This document shows, piece after piece, positions 29,143 to 37,666 of a stretch of 64,000 nucleotides of DNA (positions within the stretch are counted from its first letter, which is position 1; every line of letters begins with the position of its first letter). The position numbers and the translations under genes are program-made. Location: positions 1 to 64,000 of the forward strand of contig CALBAK010000028.1 in assembly GCA_937926445.1 (NCBI GenBank). The letters run 5' to 3'. This DNA comes from an uncultured Alphaproteobacteria bacterium (GTDB taxonomy: Bacteria > Pseudomonadota > Alphaproteobacteria > Geminicoccales > Geminicoccaceae). The notes below the pieces were generated by a model. The model made no database searches, was not told the origin of the DNA, and saw only the letters and a list, made by a program, of their open reading frames with translations.

Positions 29143-29508
29143 TCAGATCGCCGGTCCCAGTGCCTCGCGCAGACGACGCCAGAGGAATGCCCGGTCGGCC
29201 TCGTAGGCGCCGACGACGCAGCCTCGGCGGGTGAGAGTGACGAGCAGCGGATGCCCGTCGCGGGAGAAGATCGTGGCGCCGTCGGGGTTCAACCTGGCGG
29301 CCATCGCCGGGTCGACCGGCCAGAGCCCGACGAGCGGCGATAGGAAGCCGTCGGCCACCGCGAACCGCTTCGCCTCCGGCAAGCGCTCGGCCAGGTTTTC
29401 GAGCTCTACACCTTCACAAGTCGACGTCTCGTTCGCCAGAACGGGCGAGACGAGTGTCGCGACGAGGGCGGCCACCGCGAATACGCGGTGTCTCGAGAAC
29501 CGTCGCAA
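29143..29508 (-). CDS. Small exported protein in phage cassette
   Basis: 121 residues from TTG 29508, which has GGAGG upstream; a GTG at 29553 would add 15 residues. RVFAVAALVATLVSPVLANE is a clear signal peptide, and two cysteines (STCEGV, RRGCVVGAY) could form a disulfide. I recognise no family. Its place between capsid and tail genes suggests a virion- or envelope-associated role. Confidence 0.55.
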   Translation of the reverse strand: MRRFSRHRVFAVAALVATLVSPVLANETSTCEGVELENLAERLPEAKRFAVADGFLSPLVGLWPVDPAMAARLNPDGATIFSRDGHPLLVTLTRRGCVVGAYEADRAFLWRRLREALGPAI

Positions 29509-29606
29509 AGCAGGAGCCTCCGGCTCGGGGGAACCGGCACGGCCGTGTCGCACAGTGGTGCGAGGCGACCGTGCCGTTCCTAAGAGGAGATCGCGATCGC
29601 GCGGCC

Positions 29607-29882
29607 TCAGGCCGCGTTGGTGGCGCCGACCGGCGTCACGTCGGAGAGATCGACGACGCCGTTCGCATTGCCGCGCACGACGAGCAGGCCGTGCGTCGGC
29701 ACCACTCCGATCCCGGCATTCGCGATGACGAAGTCACCGACGCGAAGCATCGAAGCGGCCGGGTTGAAGTACCCGGTCACGCTCACGTCGGCCATCGTGT
29801 CGCTGGTCCGGTAGTGCCAGAGCGTGAAGCCGTTGGCGTAGGCTAGCGCGCTCAAGTTCCGCGTATCACAGGCCATGATCAC
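29607..29882 (-). CDS. Small phage protein downstream of capsid
   Basis: 91 residues, MACDTRNLSALAYANGFTLW and YFNPAASMLRVGDFVIANAG, with a compact beta-rich look. Small proteins of this kind follow the capsid gene in alphaproteobacterial phages and may decorate the head, but this is inference. ATG 29882 overlaps the capsid stop (ATGA); a second ATG lies at 29876. Confidence 0.6.
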   Translation of the reverse strand: MIMACDTRNLSALAYANGFTLWHYRTSDTMADVSVTGYFNPAASMLRVGDFVIANAGIGVVPTHGLLVVRGNANGVVDLSDVTPVGATNAA

Positions 29883-30697
29883 GCCTCCAGGCAGGGAATC
29901 TTGACGACGCCGTACTCGTCGATGAGGACGGCGCCCTGTGACATCGAGTTGGCGACGAAATGGGCGGCCCGGTCACCGTGCCAGGTGATGTCGGTCACGA
30001 CCTCCTGGCCGACGGCGTGCCCGACGGCGCTGCGGTGGTACCAGAAGCAGGTGCGCACACCGCTGTCGATGGGCAGACCCGAATGGGCGATCCACAGCGT
30101 GCCGAGCCACATTTTGGCTTGCGACCCTCGCCAAGGGAGCTGATCGTCGCCGACGAACTGGGCGCTCGCGAACTCCGGAAGGACGAGGAGCTCCGACCAC
30201 TGCTTCCAGCCGACGACCGCGAAGCGCTGACCGTCGTCGGGGACGTCGTGTGCGCCCAGCAGCTCGAAGGCGGCGAGGACCTTCTGCTTGGTCAGCCCTT
30301 CGCTCGGCGAGCCGACGGTATGGGGGCTCTGGGCGAGGGCCTTGATGATCAGCTCGTCGGTCTTCCGGCCGAGCGCGAAGGCGCCCGCATTGGCGAGGAC
30401 CTGCCGCTCGTCGATGTTGGTCTTGAGCTCGTCGAGCCGATCGACCCACTCACCGGCGTAGTAGTCGATCAGGACCGCTTCGACGTTGGTGAACTCGACG
30501 CTCATCACGGGAACCATGCCGTGACGCGCCTTGGTGGCCGCTGTGCCCTTGCCGACCTTCTGGAAGACGGTCGTGCTGCCACGGACGTTGGTCTTGGTTC
30601 GAACGGTCGGTCGAAGCTTGGAGCCCTGCCGCTGGTAGGCGGCGTGGACCTCCCGCTCGAACTGCTTGATGAACGCTTGGTCGATGTTCGTCGACAT
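29879..30697 (-). CDS. Phage major capsid protein
   Basis: 272 residues from ATG 30697 (GAGG 6 bp upstream), beginning MSTNIDQAFIKQFEREVHAA. VEAVLIDYYAGEWVDRLDEL and the ending FVANSMSQGAVLIDEYGVVK are typical of podovirus capsids with the HK97-type fold. It follows the scaffold gene with a 121-bp non-coding gap, which may hold extra expression signals for this abundant protein. Frame intact. Confidence 0.82.
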   Translation of the reverse strand: MSTNIDQAFIKQFEREVHAAYQRQGSKLRPTVRTKTNVRGSTTVFQKVGKGTAATKARHGMVPVMSVEFTNVEAVLIDYYAGEWVDRLDELKTNIDERQVLANAGAFALGRKTDELIIKALAQSPHTVGSPSEGLTKQKVLAAFELLGAHDVPDDGQRFAVVGWKQWSELLVLPEFASAQFVGDDQLPWRGSQAKMWLGTLWIAHSGLPIDSGVRTCFWYHRSAVGHAVGQEVVTDITWHGDRAAHFVANSMSQGAVLIDEYGVVKIPCLEA

Positions 30698-30818
30698 CGG
30701 CATCCTCATGCTTGGTGTCGGACCGATCCGGGGCGCAGCGGTTGTCCGGGAGGGGGCCGAACGCACCCGGGAAGCTCGCCGGCACGGGCCCCTTCGGTTG
30801 TCCGTCCGGCGGAGCGCA

Positions 30819-31580
30819 TCATTCGCCGTACAGGCGTTTGAAGCCCTCGGTGACTCGCGCGATGAAACTCGGGTCACGATCACGCCAGTAGCGGGGATCG
30901 CGAACCATTCGATCGAGCGCCTGCTCGTCGAGACGCGCGGCGGCGTCGTCGGCGCGGCCGAACAATTCGGGCTCGCTGCTCCGCATCATCCGATGCAGCG
31001 TCAGAACGCCCTGATAGCTGCTCGAGAGTGCCGCGAAGACTTCGGGCTCCAGGTGCGCCTCGCCCCAAGTCTTGATCTCGCGGGCCACCTCCCGCCAGCG
31101 ATCGTGGCCACCGAAGTGACTCGCTAGACGCTCGACCTGGCGGGCGACCTCGGCTTCCTCGGCCAAGCGCTGGACCATCGGCATCAGCCGCTCGGCCGCG
31201 AGGTCGTACACCAACTGGACCTGGCTCTGGGTGAAGCCGGCGCCGTGCAGCCTCGCGTTGATCTCGGGATCGGGTCGAACGAGGTCGCTTTTGCTCGCGA
31301 TCTCGTATTGATCCGGGGCAGCCGGGCGACCGAGGGCGTTGAAGAGGCGCTCGCGTGCCGCGTGATCGTCGGGCCCCTCGGGCTGCGGCAGGCTCCGACC
31401 GAGCTTGCGCTCGAGCTCCAGATAGGAACGCAGGAGGGCGTCCACCCGGATCGCGCCGGTTTCGGGGTCCCAGAATTTTTCCGGAACATCGAGCGGTCGC
31501 GACGGATTCGTCGGCTGCGGGTCCGGCACGATCGGGCCGGCCCCCTCGGTATCCGACCGATCTTCGATCTCGCTGTTCAC
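30819..31580 (-). CDS. Phage scaffolding (capsid assembly) protein
   Basis: 253-residue acidic, helical protein, located between portal and capsid as in T7-like phages. VPEKFWDPETGAIRVDALLR and SYLELERKLGRSLPQPEG near residue 40 are the N-terminal motif of podovirus scaffold proteins. GTG 31580 has AAGGAAG upstream and overlaps the preceding stop (GTGA). Confidence 0.8.
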   Translation of the reverse strand: MNSEIEDRSDTEGAGPIVPDPQPTNPSRPLDVPEKFWDPETGAIRVDALLRSYLELERKLGRSLPQPEGPDDHAARERLFNALGRPAAPDQYEIASKSDLVRPDPEINARLHGAGFTQSQVQLVYDLAAERLMPMVQRLAEEAEVARQVERLASHFGGHDRWREVAREIKTWGEAHLEPEVFAALSSSYQGVLTLHRMMRSSEPELFGRADDAAARLDEQALDRMVRDPRYWRDRDPSFIARVTEGFKRLYGE

Positions 31581-31876
31581 AGCATCTTCCTTCGTTCGTT
31601 CGTCGTCCTTCCGGCCCCTCGTCTGCCTCGCTCGATTAGAGCCAGGACGTGGGCCACTACGGATCGCTGACCTTCGACGTGACGGAGTTCCGCGTCGCTG
31701 GCATTGGGTCCTAGTCGGCGGTCGAGGAAACATCTCCTCAGATACTCGAGCACCATCGCCCCGGCCGCATCGCGAAAGCAGTGAGCGAAGGCGAGGGCCA
31801 GCTCGTCCTCGTGTTCGACCGGCGGCGGGTGCTCGCCGAGAGCTTCCCAGCCCGCCTCGAGGAGTGGGTCAGGCAT
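31577..31876 (-). CDS. Bbp19-like phage protein
   Basis: 99 residues. FAHCFRDAAGAMVLEYLRRC is the core pattern of the Bbp19-like domain found next to portal genes in podoviruses; its function is unknown. ATG 31876 overlaps the portal gene by 8 bp, and the stop overlaps the scaffold GTG. Confidence 0.68.
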   Translation of the reverse strand: MPDPLLEAGWEALGEHPPPVEHEDELALAFAHCFRDAAGAMVLEYLRRCFLDRRLGPNASDAELRHVEGQRSVVAHVLALIERGRRGAGRTTNERRKML

Positions 31877-33398
31877 CGGAATTCTCCGGCGCGCGGCCGT
31901 ACAAAGGGCCGACGCCCGCCACACCCATCGGCGGAGCGTCTTCCCGTACTAGCTCGCCCGCCACACCCAGCGCCCGCGCGAGCCAGATCGCTGCCGCCCG
32001 CGCATCGATCACCGCCTGGGCCTCGGGTCCCAACCGCCCTGCCGCCTCGAGCCACATCAAGGTGTTCTGGACGTCGACACGGGCCTGGGCGCGCGCGAGC
32101 GGCGAGCGGTAGTCGATCTCCACAGTGCGACCGTCGATGGAGAGCACGGGCACCTCGCCGCGACGACGCAGGATCGCCAGCCCGCGTTGCACGAGCGGCA
32201 CCAGGAGCTCGGCCTGCAGGCGGCCGAACACGGCGCCCAGGAGCCTCGAGGTCTCGGCGGCGCGCTCGAGGATCTCGGTGGCGGTCATCTTCGGCCCTCG
32301 GGTGGGCCCGAGGCGGTCGACCAAGAGAGTGTGCCGGATGCGTGCACGCAGGTCCTCGAGAACGAGCTGGGAAACGTCGAAGCGTCCGGGCGCCTGGAGC
32401 GGGGTCAGGCCGGCCGAGCCGACTGCTTTGGGGATGATGCTGCCCGGCTGCAGGCGGATGTTCGCCGGGTTGAGGACACCGTCGTCCTCGACGAGCCAGA
32501 TTCCCGTAACTGCGATCGAGGCGTTCTTCAGAACGAGTTCTACGACCTTGTTGGCCGTCTTGATGTCCGGGAGGGCCGCCATCACGGGCGAGCGACCGTA
32601 GAGCTCTCCGGCTCCCTTGACCCACCGGAAGCAGTGGAACGGGGAGGTTTCGAAATACCCCTCGGCCAGGATCGCGCCACTTTCCGCACCGGCGGTTCCG
32701 GGCGGCACGAAGCGGACGAAGCGTAGACCGCGTCCCGGCTCGGGCTCGACCGCCTCGACGATCTCGATCGGCCGCTCGGGATCGTCGCCGACCCGATCGG
32801 CAAGCGATGCCGGCAGAAGTGCGGCCGGAACCCGATCCAAAAGGCTCTGCAACGTATGCGTGGTGACCCTGTAGAAACGAGTAATCTCGCCGCCGCGGTC
32901 GCCGTCTAGAAACATCTCGGCGACCGGCACCGCCGTGAAGCGGAACGCTGAGCTGGTACCAGGCGGCGCCTCCTCGAAGAGAAGATGCGCAGTTCCGCAG
33001 GTAACCAGATCGAGAAAGCATTGGTGCATTTCGACGGCGAAGTTCGAGCGATCGAAATGCCCTTGCAGACGTCTCCCGATCGATTCAAGGAACTCTGCCA
33101 TCGCGCCACACTCTTCGGGCGGCACGTCGATGCCAGGGCGAAGCCCGAACCACTCCGACCAAGGAGGAACGAGTTCCGCCATGAGGCTCGCCGCCAGCTG
33201 TTCGACGGCATCGATCGCCGTGCCGTCGAAGAGCTTGTCGGCGAAGCGCACGGAAGCCGCCTGGTCACCGGCGAAGCCACCGGCGCGTTGAGGCAGTGCG
33301 AAGCTGTAGCATTCGCGCCAGAGCGGTTCCCAGGCGGCGCGGCGCGCCTTGGCCCGGCACACGCGCGCATGGAGCAATTCGAGGGATTCCGCCGCCAT
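31869..33398 (-). CDS. Phage portal (head–tail connector) protein
   Basis: 509-residue T7-gp8-like portal. MAELVPPWSEWFGLRPGIDV, ELYGRSPVMAALPDIKTANK and DRLGPTRGPKMTATEILERA are characteristic. ATG 33398 follows GAAGGTG; a GTG at 33422 is in frame but lacks a ribosome site. First large gene of the minus-strand structural operon, fed from the promoter region at about 33.9 kb. Confidence 0.9.
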   Translation of the reverse strand: MAAESLELLHARVCRAKARRAAWEPLWRECYSFALPQRAGGFAGDQAASVRFADKLFDGTAIDAVEQLAASLMAELVPPWSEWFGLRPGIDVPPEECGAMAEFLESIGRRLQGHFDRSNFAVEMHQCFLDLVTCGTAHLLFEEAPPGTSSAFRFTAVPVAEMFLDGDRGGEITRFYRVTTHTLQSLLDRVPAALLPASLADRVGDDPERPIEIVEAVEPEPGRGLRFVRFVPPGTAGAESGAILAEGYFETSPFHCFRWVKGAGELYGRSPVMAALPDIKTANKVVELVLKNASIAVTGIWLVEDDGVLNPANIRLQPGSIIPKAVGSAGLTPLQAPGRFDVSQLVLEDLRARIRHTLLVDRLGPTRGPKMTATEILERAAETSRLLGAVFGRLQAELLVPLVQRGLAILRRRGEVPVLSIDGRTVEIDYRSPLARAQARVDVQNTLMWLEAAGRLGPEAQAVIDARAAAIWLARALGVAGELVREDAPPMGVAGVGPLYGRAPENSDA

Positions 33399-33452
33399 GA
33401 TGCACCTTCGGCTATCAGACACGAAGGATAGTATACCGCTTTAGGAATCATG

Positions 33453-33647
33453 TCAACCCCTGCCTCCGCAGCTACCGGTCGGGGCGACGAAGCCGAGTCG
33501 ATGCAGTGCACGATAAAGCTGATACGGTGTCCACACACCAGGCGCGCGCAGACCCAGGATGCGCTTGACGACCTCGACACAGGTGAGCGGACGAAGAAGA
33601 CCGAGTCCAGGATTGCAATCTACGGTGTTCCCAACGAGAGCGATCAT
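33453..33647 (-). CDS. Hypothetical 64-residue protein at head of structural operon
   Basis: Short frame with VVKRILGLRAPGVWTPYQLY followed by RALHRLGF, a helical, basic segment. It is the first possible gene after the promoter region and in the direction of the portal gene. No family recognised; it could be a small DNA-binding or packaging protein. The ribosome site is weak, so it may not be translated. Confidence 0.4.
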   Translation of the reverse strand: MIALVGNTVDCNPGLGLLRPLTCVEVVKRILGLRAPGVWTPYQLYRALHRLGFVAPTGSCGGRG

Positions 33648-33915
33648 CTCAAGCCGCCTATAGTGATTGAGTATATCTATCTCATTGTAACACGATATTA
33701 CCTCTAGAGTGAGGCTTGATTTGAGGGGATCACACACGATCCAGCCGACAGGGCGGTGGACGAGGCAGAAACAATGGCGGAAGCCCGAGCGCAGCCAGCG
33801 CAGACACGGCACGGTCGCCCGGTCTTCGAAAACGACGATGGCTCTCGAGACGCTGGCAGGCGAAATTCGAGGAGTCCCGAAATGCGGAGTTCCGGCGACC
33901 TTTTTCATGTATTTA

Positions 33916-33944
33916 TACCTACTGACAGGAAGCATTCCTGTCAA
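33916..33944 (-). promoter_or_regulatory. Putative leftward promoter of structural operon
   Basis: On the minus strand TTGACA (33944–33939) is followed after 17 bp by TAGGTA (33921–33916), immediately overlapping TATAAA. The –35 box is part of the inverted-repeat operator, so a bound repressor would block it. Confidence 0.45.
33923..33943. promoter_or_regulatory. Perfect inverted repeat, likely repressor operator
   Basis: Arms TGACAGGAA and TTCCTGTCA are exact reverse complements around a GCA centre. The repeat lies 55 bp before the regulator start and over the –35 box of the leftward promoter. The half-site TGACAG recurs at the rightward promoter at 34,723. Binding by the adjacent HTH protein is inference. 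Confidence 0.6.
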
Positions 33945-33997
33945 GAGAATAGGCGGGCGAACAGTCAGAGACTCCCTTGTGCCGGAGCGCCATCCTA

Positions 33998-34639
33998 ATG
34001 CTGACCCACAAGCAGGTCTGGGACGGAATCGATCGGCTCGCTGCGCGGAACAAGCTTTCCGCGTCGGGCCTGGCGAAACGCGCCGGGCTGGACCCGACGA
34101 CATTCAACAAGAGCAAACGCATCACCAAGCAGGGTAAGCCGCGCTGGCCCAGCACCGAGAGCGTCGCGAAGGTGCTCGATGCCACGAACACGTCGATGCG
34201 GGATTTCGTCGAGCTCATGCAGGGCGGAACGCCGGGCAGTCCGGTCGGACGCGGTTTCAGACTGCGCTGCACGGGCCTCGGCGAGGTCGAGCGCGGAACC
34301 TGCCTAGACGCAGCGGGCTTCCCCAACCCTACCGGCTGGGAAGAGATCGAGTATCCGGCGATCGACGACGAACACGCCTACGCGATCGAACTGGATCGGG
34401 ACGTGGCCCCACCCGTCTATCGAACCGGGGACATCGTCGTCATCTCGCCCGGCAGCAGCATTCGCAGAGGCGATCGCGCGATCGCGCGGCTCCGCTCCGG
34501 CCAGGTCCTCTTCGGCGTCGTGGTCCGGCGCACGGCGCAACGCGTGGTGATGAACGTTTTCGGCTCAGAGCAGACCGAAGAGGTCATCGAGGCCGACCGC
34601 CTGGCCTGGCTCGCACGCATCCTCTGGATCAGCCAGTAG
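33998..34639 (+). CDS. cI-like HTH regulator with S24-like domain lacking dyad
   Basis: 213 residues from ATG 33998 (MLTHKQVWDGIDRLAARNKL). The N-terminal HTH is SASGLAKRAGLDPTTFNKSK. The C-terminal half follows the S24/LexA-like fold (YRTGDIVVISPGSSIRRGDR). In self-cleaving relatives a Ser sits in a GDSMEP-like motif and a Lys in a VMAKVL-like motif. Here those places read DRDVAPP and VLFGVV, so both catalytic residues seem absent. It may be an uncleavable repressor, switched by something other than RecA. It separates the leftward structural genes from the rightward tailspike genes. Confidence 0.75.
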   Translation: MLTHKQVWDGIDRLAARNKLSASGLAKRAGLDPTTFNKSKRITKQGKPRWPSTESVAKVLDATNTSMRDFVELMQGGTPGSPVGRGFRLRCTGLGEVERGTCLDAAGFPNPTGWEEIEYPAIDDEHAYAIELDRDVAPPVYRTGDIVVISPGSSIRRGDRAIARLRSGQVLFGVVVRRTAQRVVMNVFGSEQTEEVIEADRLAWLARILWISQ

Positions 34640-34721
34640 GTGTGCCGTCCGACCACGACGGCGCGCGCTTGCCGAGACGGACGGAGGGGCCGGGCCAATC
34701 TTGGGTATAAAGACTACCTTC

Positions 34722-34750
34722 TTGACAGAAGTCCTATGATGCCTTAGGCT
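34722..34750 (+). promoter_or_regulatory. Putative rightward promoter with half-operator
   Basis: TTGACA (34722–34727), 17-bp spacer, TAGGCT (34745–34750), 52 bp before the first rightward gene. TGACAG inside it matches the operator half-site at 33,923, and upstream GTATAAAGACTAC resembles the sequence flanking that operator. Same TTGACA-N17-TAGG layout as the leftward promoter. Confidence 0.5.
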
Positions 34751-34802
34751 GCGTCCGCGATCGTCGCCCGGCGGCCTGCCGGGTCCGCTCGGAGACGCAG
34801 CC

Positions 34803-35129
34803 ATGAGTTTGCTCCTCCCCCTCGACGACAACGGGAACCCGATCGGGATCCTCGGGTTCGACTACCGCGGCACCCAGAAGCTCGCCGTCGGCCCGAGCTC
34901 GATCCGGAACCCAGTTCCGATCCCGAGCGACATCGAGATCGTGACCATCTACGCGACCGGTCCCTGCCGGTTCGAGCTCGGTGACGAGAGCGTCACCGCG
35001 GATCCCGCCTCGAGTCCGTTCCTGGCACCCGGGCATTATCTCGACATCCCGCTGCGACGCGGTGAACGCTACGTCGCCTTCGTCGCCGAGGCCGACCCCT
35101 GCGACGCCTACGTGATCGGCCGTATCTGA
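34803..35129 (+). CDS. Small phage protein, tailspike operon
   Basis: 108 residues: MSLLLPLDDNGNPIGILGFD then RGTQKLAVGPSSIRNPVPIP, beta-rich. It resembles small proteins encoded before tail-fibre genes in alphaproteobacterial podoviruses, with no known role. The start follows GGAGACGC. A small hairpin (CCCGGC / GCCGGG) lies just upstream at about 34768. Confidence 0.6.
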   Translation: MSLLLPLDDNGNPIGILGFDYRGTQKLAVGPSSIRNPVPIPSDIEIVTIYATGPCRFELGDESVTADPASSPFLAPGHYLDIPLRRGERYVAFVAEADPCDAYVIGRI

Positions 35130-35130
35130 C

Positions 35131-35301
35131 ATGCCGCTCTGCCTCGCGCCGACGGCGACGGGGCTGCGCATCACGAGCCGCGATCGGAGCGCCGTGGCGC
35201 CGGCTCCCTCGCCCCTCGACCCTCCCGTCCTCGCAACCGAATCCGGCAAGCCTCTCGTCACCGAGCTCGGCGAGCGGCTGGCCGTGGAGCGCGAACCATG
35301 A
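35131..35301 (+). CDS. Short linker ORF before tailspike
   Basis: 56 residues: MPLCLAPTATGLRITSRDRS, proline- and alanine-rich. It begins one base after the previous stop and overlaps the tailspike ATG (ATGA), which suggests real translation and coupling. No family recognised. Confidence 0.5.
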   Translation: MPLCLAPTATGLRITSRDRSAVAPAPSPLDPPVLATESGKPLVTELGERLAVEREP

Positions 35302-37661
35302 GCACAAAGCAGATCCACGAGCTCCCGGCCACCCCCGTCGCGGAACCGAACGACCAGCTCGTCCTCTCGACGGCGGCGGGCAATCTGACCCGCCGTGCCT
35401 CGGTGGAGGCGCTGTCCTGGCGGCTGTCGGGCACGAGCCCGAGACGCCTGTTGCGGGACAAGCTCGCCGAGCGCGTCTCGGTGCGCGACTTCGGGGCCGC
35501 AGGTGACGGGCTCACCGACGACGCGCCCGCCTTCCAGGCTGCCGTGGATGTGGCCCTCGAGGTCCACGTGCCGGCAGGCCGGTACCGACTGGCGAGCGTG
35601 GTGCAGGTCAAGCCCCGGCGGCGAATCGTGGGTGCGGGGCGCGACATCACCGTGCTCGAGGCCCAGGGCGAGCGCGCCTTCGTCTTCCACCGCAACGAGG
35701 GCCTTTACACGGTCGATGCGGGCGGCACCACGGATTGGACACGGTCATCGATCGAAGACCTTTCGATCCGGATGAGCGTGTCTGGCATCCTCGCCCGCGG
35801 CCACGAGTTCATCGCCCAGAAGCTGCGCTTCGCCGGTGGTTCTCCGACCGGCTGGTGCCTGGAGCTCGAGAACGCCAACGAGTGCTGCATCCGCGAGATC
35901 TCTGCAGGCCCTGGCGGCGGCGACCACGATCTGCTGGCGAACGGCATCCGGCTCTACGCCAACGAGGCGGGTGCCGGCGTCAATTACGGGGACGGGCTGA
36001 TCGAGGAGGTCTCGATCAAGCTCAAGGGGGCCGGCACGACCGGCATCCGGATCGAGCATCTGGGCTCGCCGGTCGCCGGCAAGCTCTACGTCATGAACAA
36101 CCTCCTGCTCAATCGCGTGCAGGTCAACAGCGCGGGCGCGCCTCCGGGCAGCACCGGCATCTGGCTCCGCCGGGTGATGCGTTCCGCCCTGGTCAATTGC
36201 GACGTCGAGTTCGTCGAGACGGCGTTTCGTGTCGAGGGCGCGGCCGGTGGCGGCAACGCCGGCAGCACCCGCCATGTCAGTTTCGTCAACTGTTACGTTC
36301 TCAATTGCACGGCCCCGTGGGTCGACAGCAACGCTTCCCTGCCGGGCTCGGTGATGCGTTGCTTCTTCGCCAACTGCAATGGCTTCGGCCAGGTCAATCC
36401 GGTCGGGGTCGCGAGCGACGATCCCCATGCCCGCGCAGGCGAGGGGGATGTTTTCCTCCCCTCGGCACTCTGGCTCAACGAGCCGAGCCAAGGGGGTGCG
36501 GCGATCCAGGTGCGCGCACCCAATGTCGGCCAGCTCCTTCTGACCGGCGACTTCCACGACGGCACGAGCACGATCCGGGACAGCAACGTCAAGAACTTGA
36601 GCCCCCGCCAGGCTCTCGGCGTCGATATCACGTCGTTCAACGTGACGAGACTGTATCGGCCGAGGGGTTATACACCGGGCCAGGAGAGTCGGATCGCGAT
36701 CGGCAACGGCGAGGATCACCCATCCGGTTCGCTGCATCGCGTGGAGATCGCCGATCCGCTCTATCTTCCGCCGCGTACCGCCGAGCCGAGCCAACCCCGC
36801 AACGGCTTTGTCGTTTATTGCGAATCATCCGCGGCGCTCCCGTCGGGAACTCCGTGGGCGGGGCCGGGCTGGTATTCGCGACTGGCGAACGGATGGAGCC
36901 CGGGTGTCAACCTACCGGGTCGTGTGCCCGAGCGCGAACGCAACACCAGCTTCAACCTCTCCCCGCTCGATTTCGGCCGTATCCATCGCATCAACAACGC
37001 GAGCCCGATCACCATCACGGTCGCCTCGACCTACACGGTAGGCGACACGACGCTGCCGTTGCTCACCGCCGGCGACCCCGCGGCCCTGCTCTGGCTCATT
37101 CGACAGGGGACCGGGAGCGTCACGATCCAGGCCGGCGACGCGAACGTCGAGATCAGGAACCCGGCCGGTGGAACGACCCTGACGATCCGCCGCCAACACC
37201 AGCTCGTTGCAATCGTGCTCCGGCACAACGCCACGTCCGGAAAGATCGAGGTCTACGGGACGACGGTACCGGACGGCGAATTCACGTACGAGGAGAGCGT
37301 CGGCTGGACCAACGCCAGCCAGGGGCTCAACTCGGATACGACCCCCTACGTGGTCGCCGCGAACCGGGCCGGCCAGCTACTGCGGATCAGCTCGTCCGAT
37401 CCGGTGAGCTATGTGGCGTTCGAGGCGGCGAGCATGCCGGCGGGCCTGAGTGCGGCGATGTTCCGGCTGGTGAGCGTCAACAATCCCATCCGCATCATGG
37501 TCCGCCCCTCGAGCTCGCCGCAGCTCACGCTCCGACGGAGCAACGTTGTGAGCCCGGGCGGCTTCCCCTGCTTCGAGGTCGGTGAACTCGGTCGCGTGGT
37601 CACGGTGCATCTCGTGACCAACGACAGCACTCAGGCCAACTCCATCTACATCGAAGGATGA
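35298..37661 (+). CDS. Tailspike with pectate-lyase-like beta-helix
   Basis: 787-residue adhesin/depolymerase. The N-terminal STKQIHELPATPVAEPNDQL is a particle-attachment segment common to podovirus tailspikes. SVRDFGAAGDGLTDDAPAFQ (about residue 60) is the entry motif of the Pectate_lyase_3 beta-helix, which runs to about residue 450, followed by beta-rich trimerisation or carbohydrate-binding modules. It probably binds or degrades the surface polysaccharide of the target cell. The frame is fully open. Confidence 0.85.
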   Translation: MSTKQIHELPATPVAEPNDQLVLSTAAGNLTRRASVEALSWRLSGTSPRRLLRDKLAERVSVRDFGAAGDGLTDDAPAFQAAVDVALEVHVPAGRYRLASVVQVKPRRRIVGAGRDITVLEAQGERAFVFHRNEGLYTVDAGGTTDWTRSSIEDLSIRMSVSGILARGHEFIAQKLRFAGGSPTGWCLELENANECCIREISAGPGGGDHDLLANGIRLYANEAGAGVNYGDGLIEEVSIKLKGAGTTGIRIEHLGSPVAGKLYVMNNLLLNRVQVNSAGAPPGSTGIWLRRVMRSALVNCDVEFVETAFRVEGAAGGGNAGSTRHVSFVNCYVLNCTAPWVDSNASLPGSVMRCFFANCNGFGQVNPVGVASDDPHARAGEGDVFLPSALWLNEPSQGGAAIQVRAPNVGQLLLTGDFHDGTSTIRDSNVKNLSPRQALGVDITSFNVTRLYRPRGYTPGQESRIAIGNGEDHPSGSLHRVEIADPLYLPPRTAEPSQPRNGFVVYCESSAALPSGTPWAGPGWYSRLANGWSPGVNLPGRVPERERNTSFNLSPLDFGRIHRINNASPITITVASTYTVGDTTLPLLTAGDPAALLWLIRQGTGSVTIQAGDANVEIRNPAGGTTLTIRRQHQLVAIVLRHNATSGKIEVYGTTVPDGEFTYEESVGWTNASQGLNSDTTPYVVAANRAGQLLRISSSDPVSYVAFEAASMPAGLSAAMFRLVSVNNPIRIMVRPSSSPQLTLRRSNVVSPGGFPCFEVGELGRVVTVHLVTNDSTQANSIYIEG

Positions 37662-37666
37662 GCACG

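Larger units (their letters stand above)
33648..33997. other. Control region between structural operon and regulator
   Basis: 350 bp with lower GC content than the surroundings, no convincing gene, AT-rich tracts and the inverted repeat described separately. It should contain the promoter of the leftward structural operon and of the rightward regulator gene. Confidence 0.6.

Noticed and set aside
35735-37585. Long second frame within the tailspike gene
   Set aside because: Arg/Pro/Gln-rich out-of-frame translation of the tailspike; no independent start signals.
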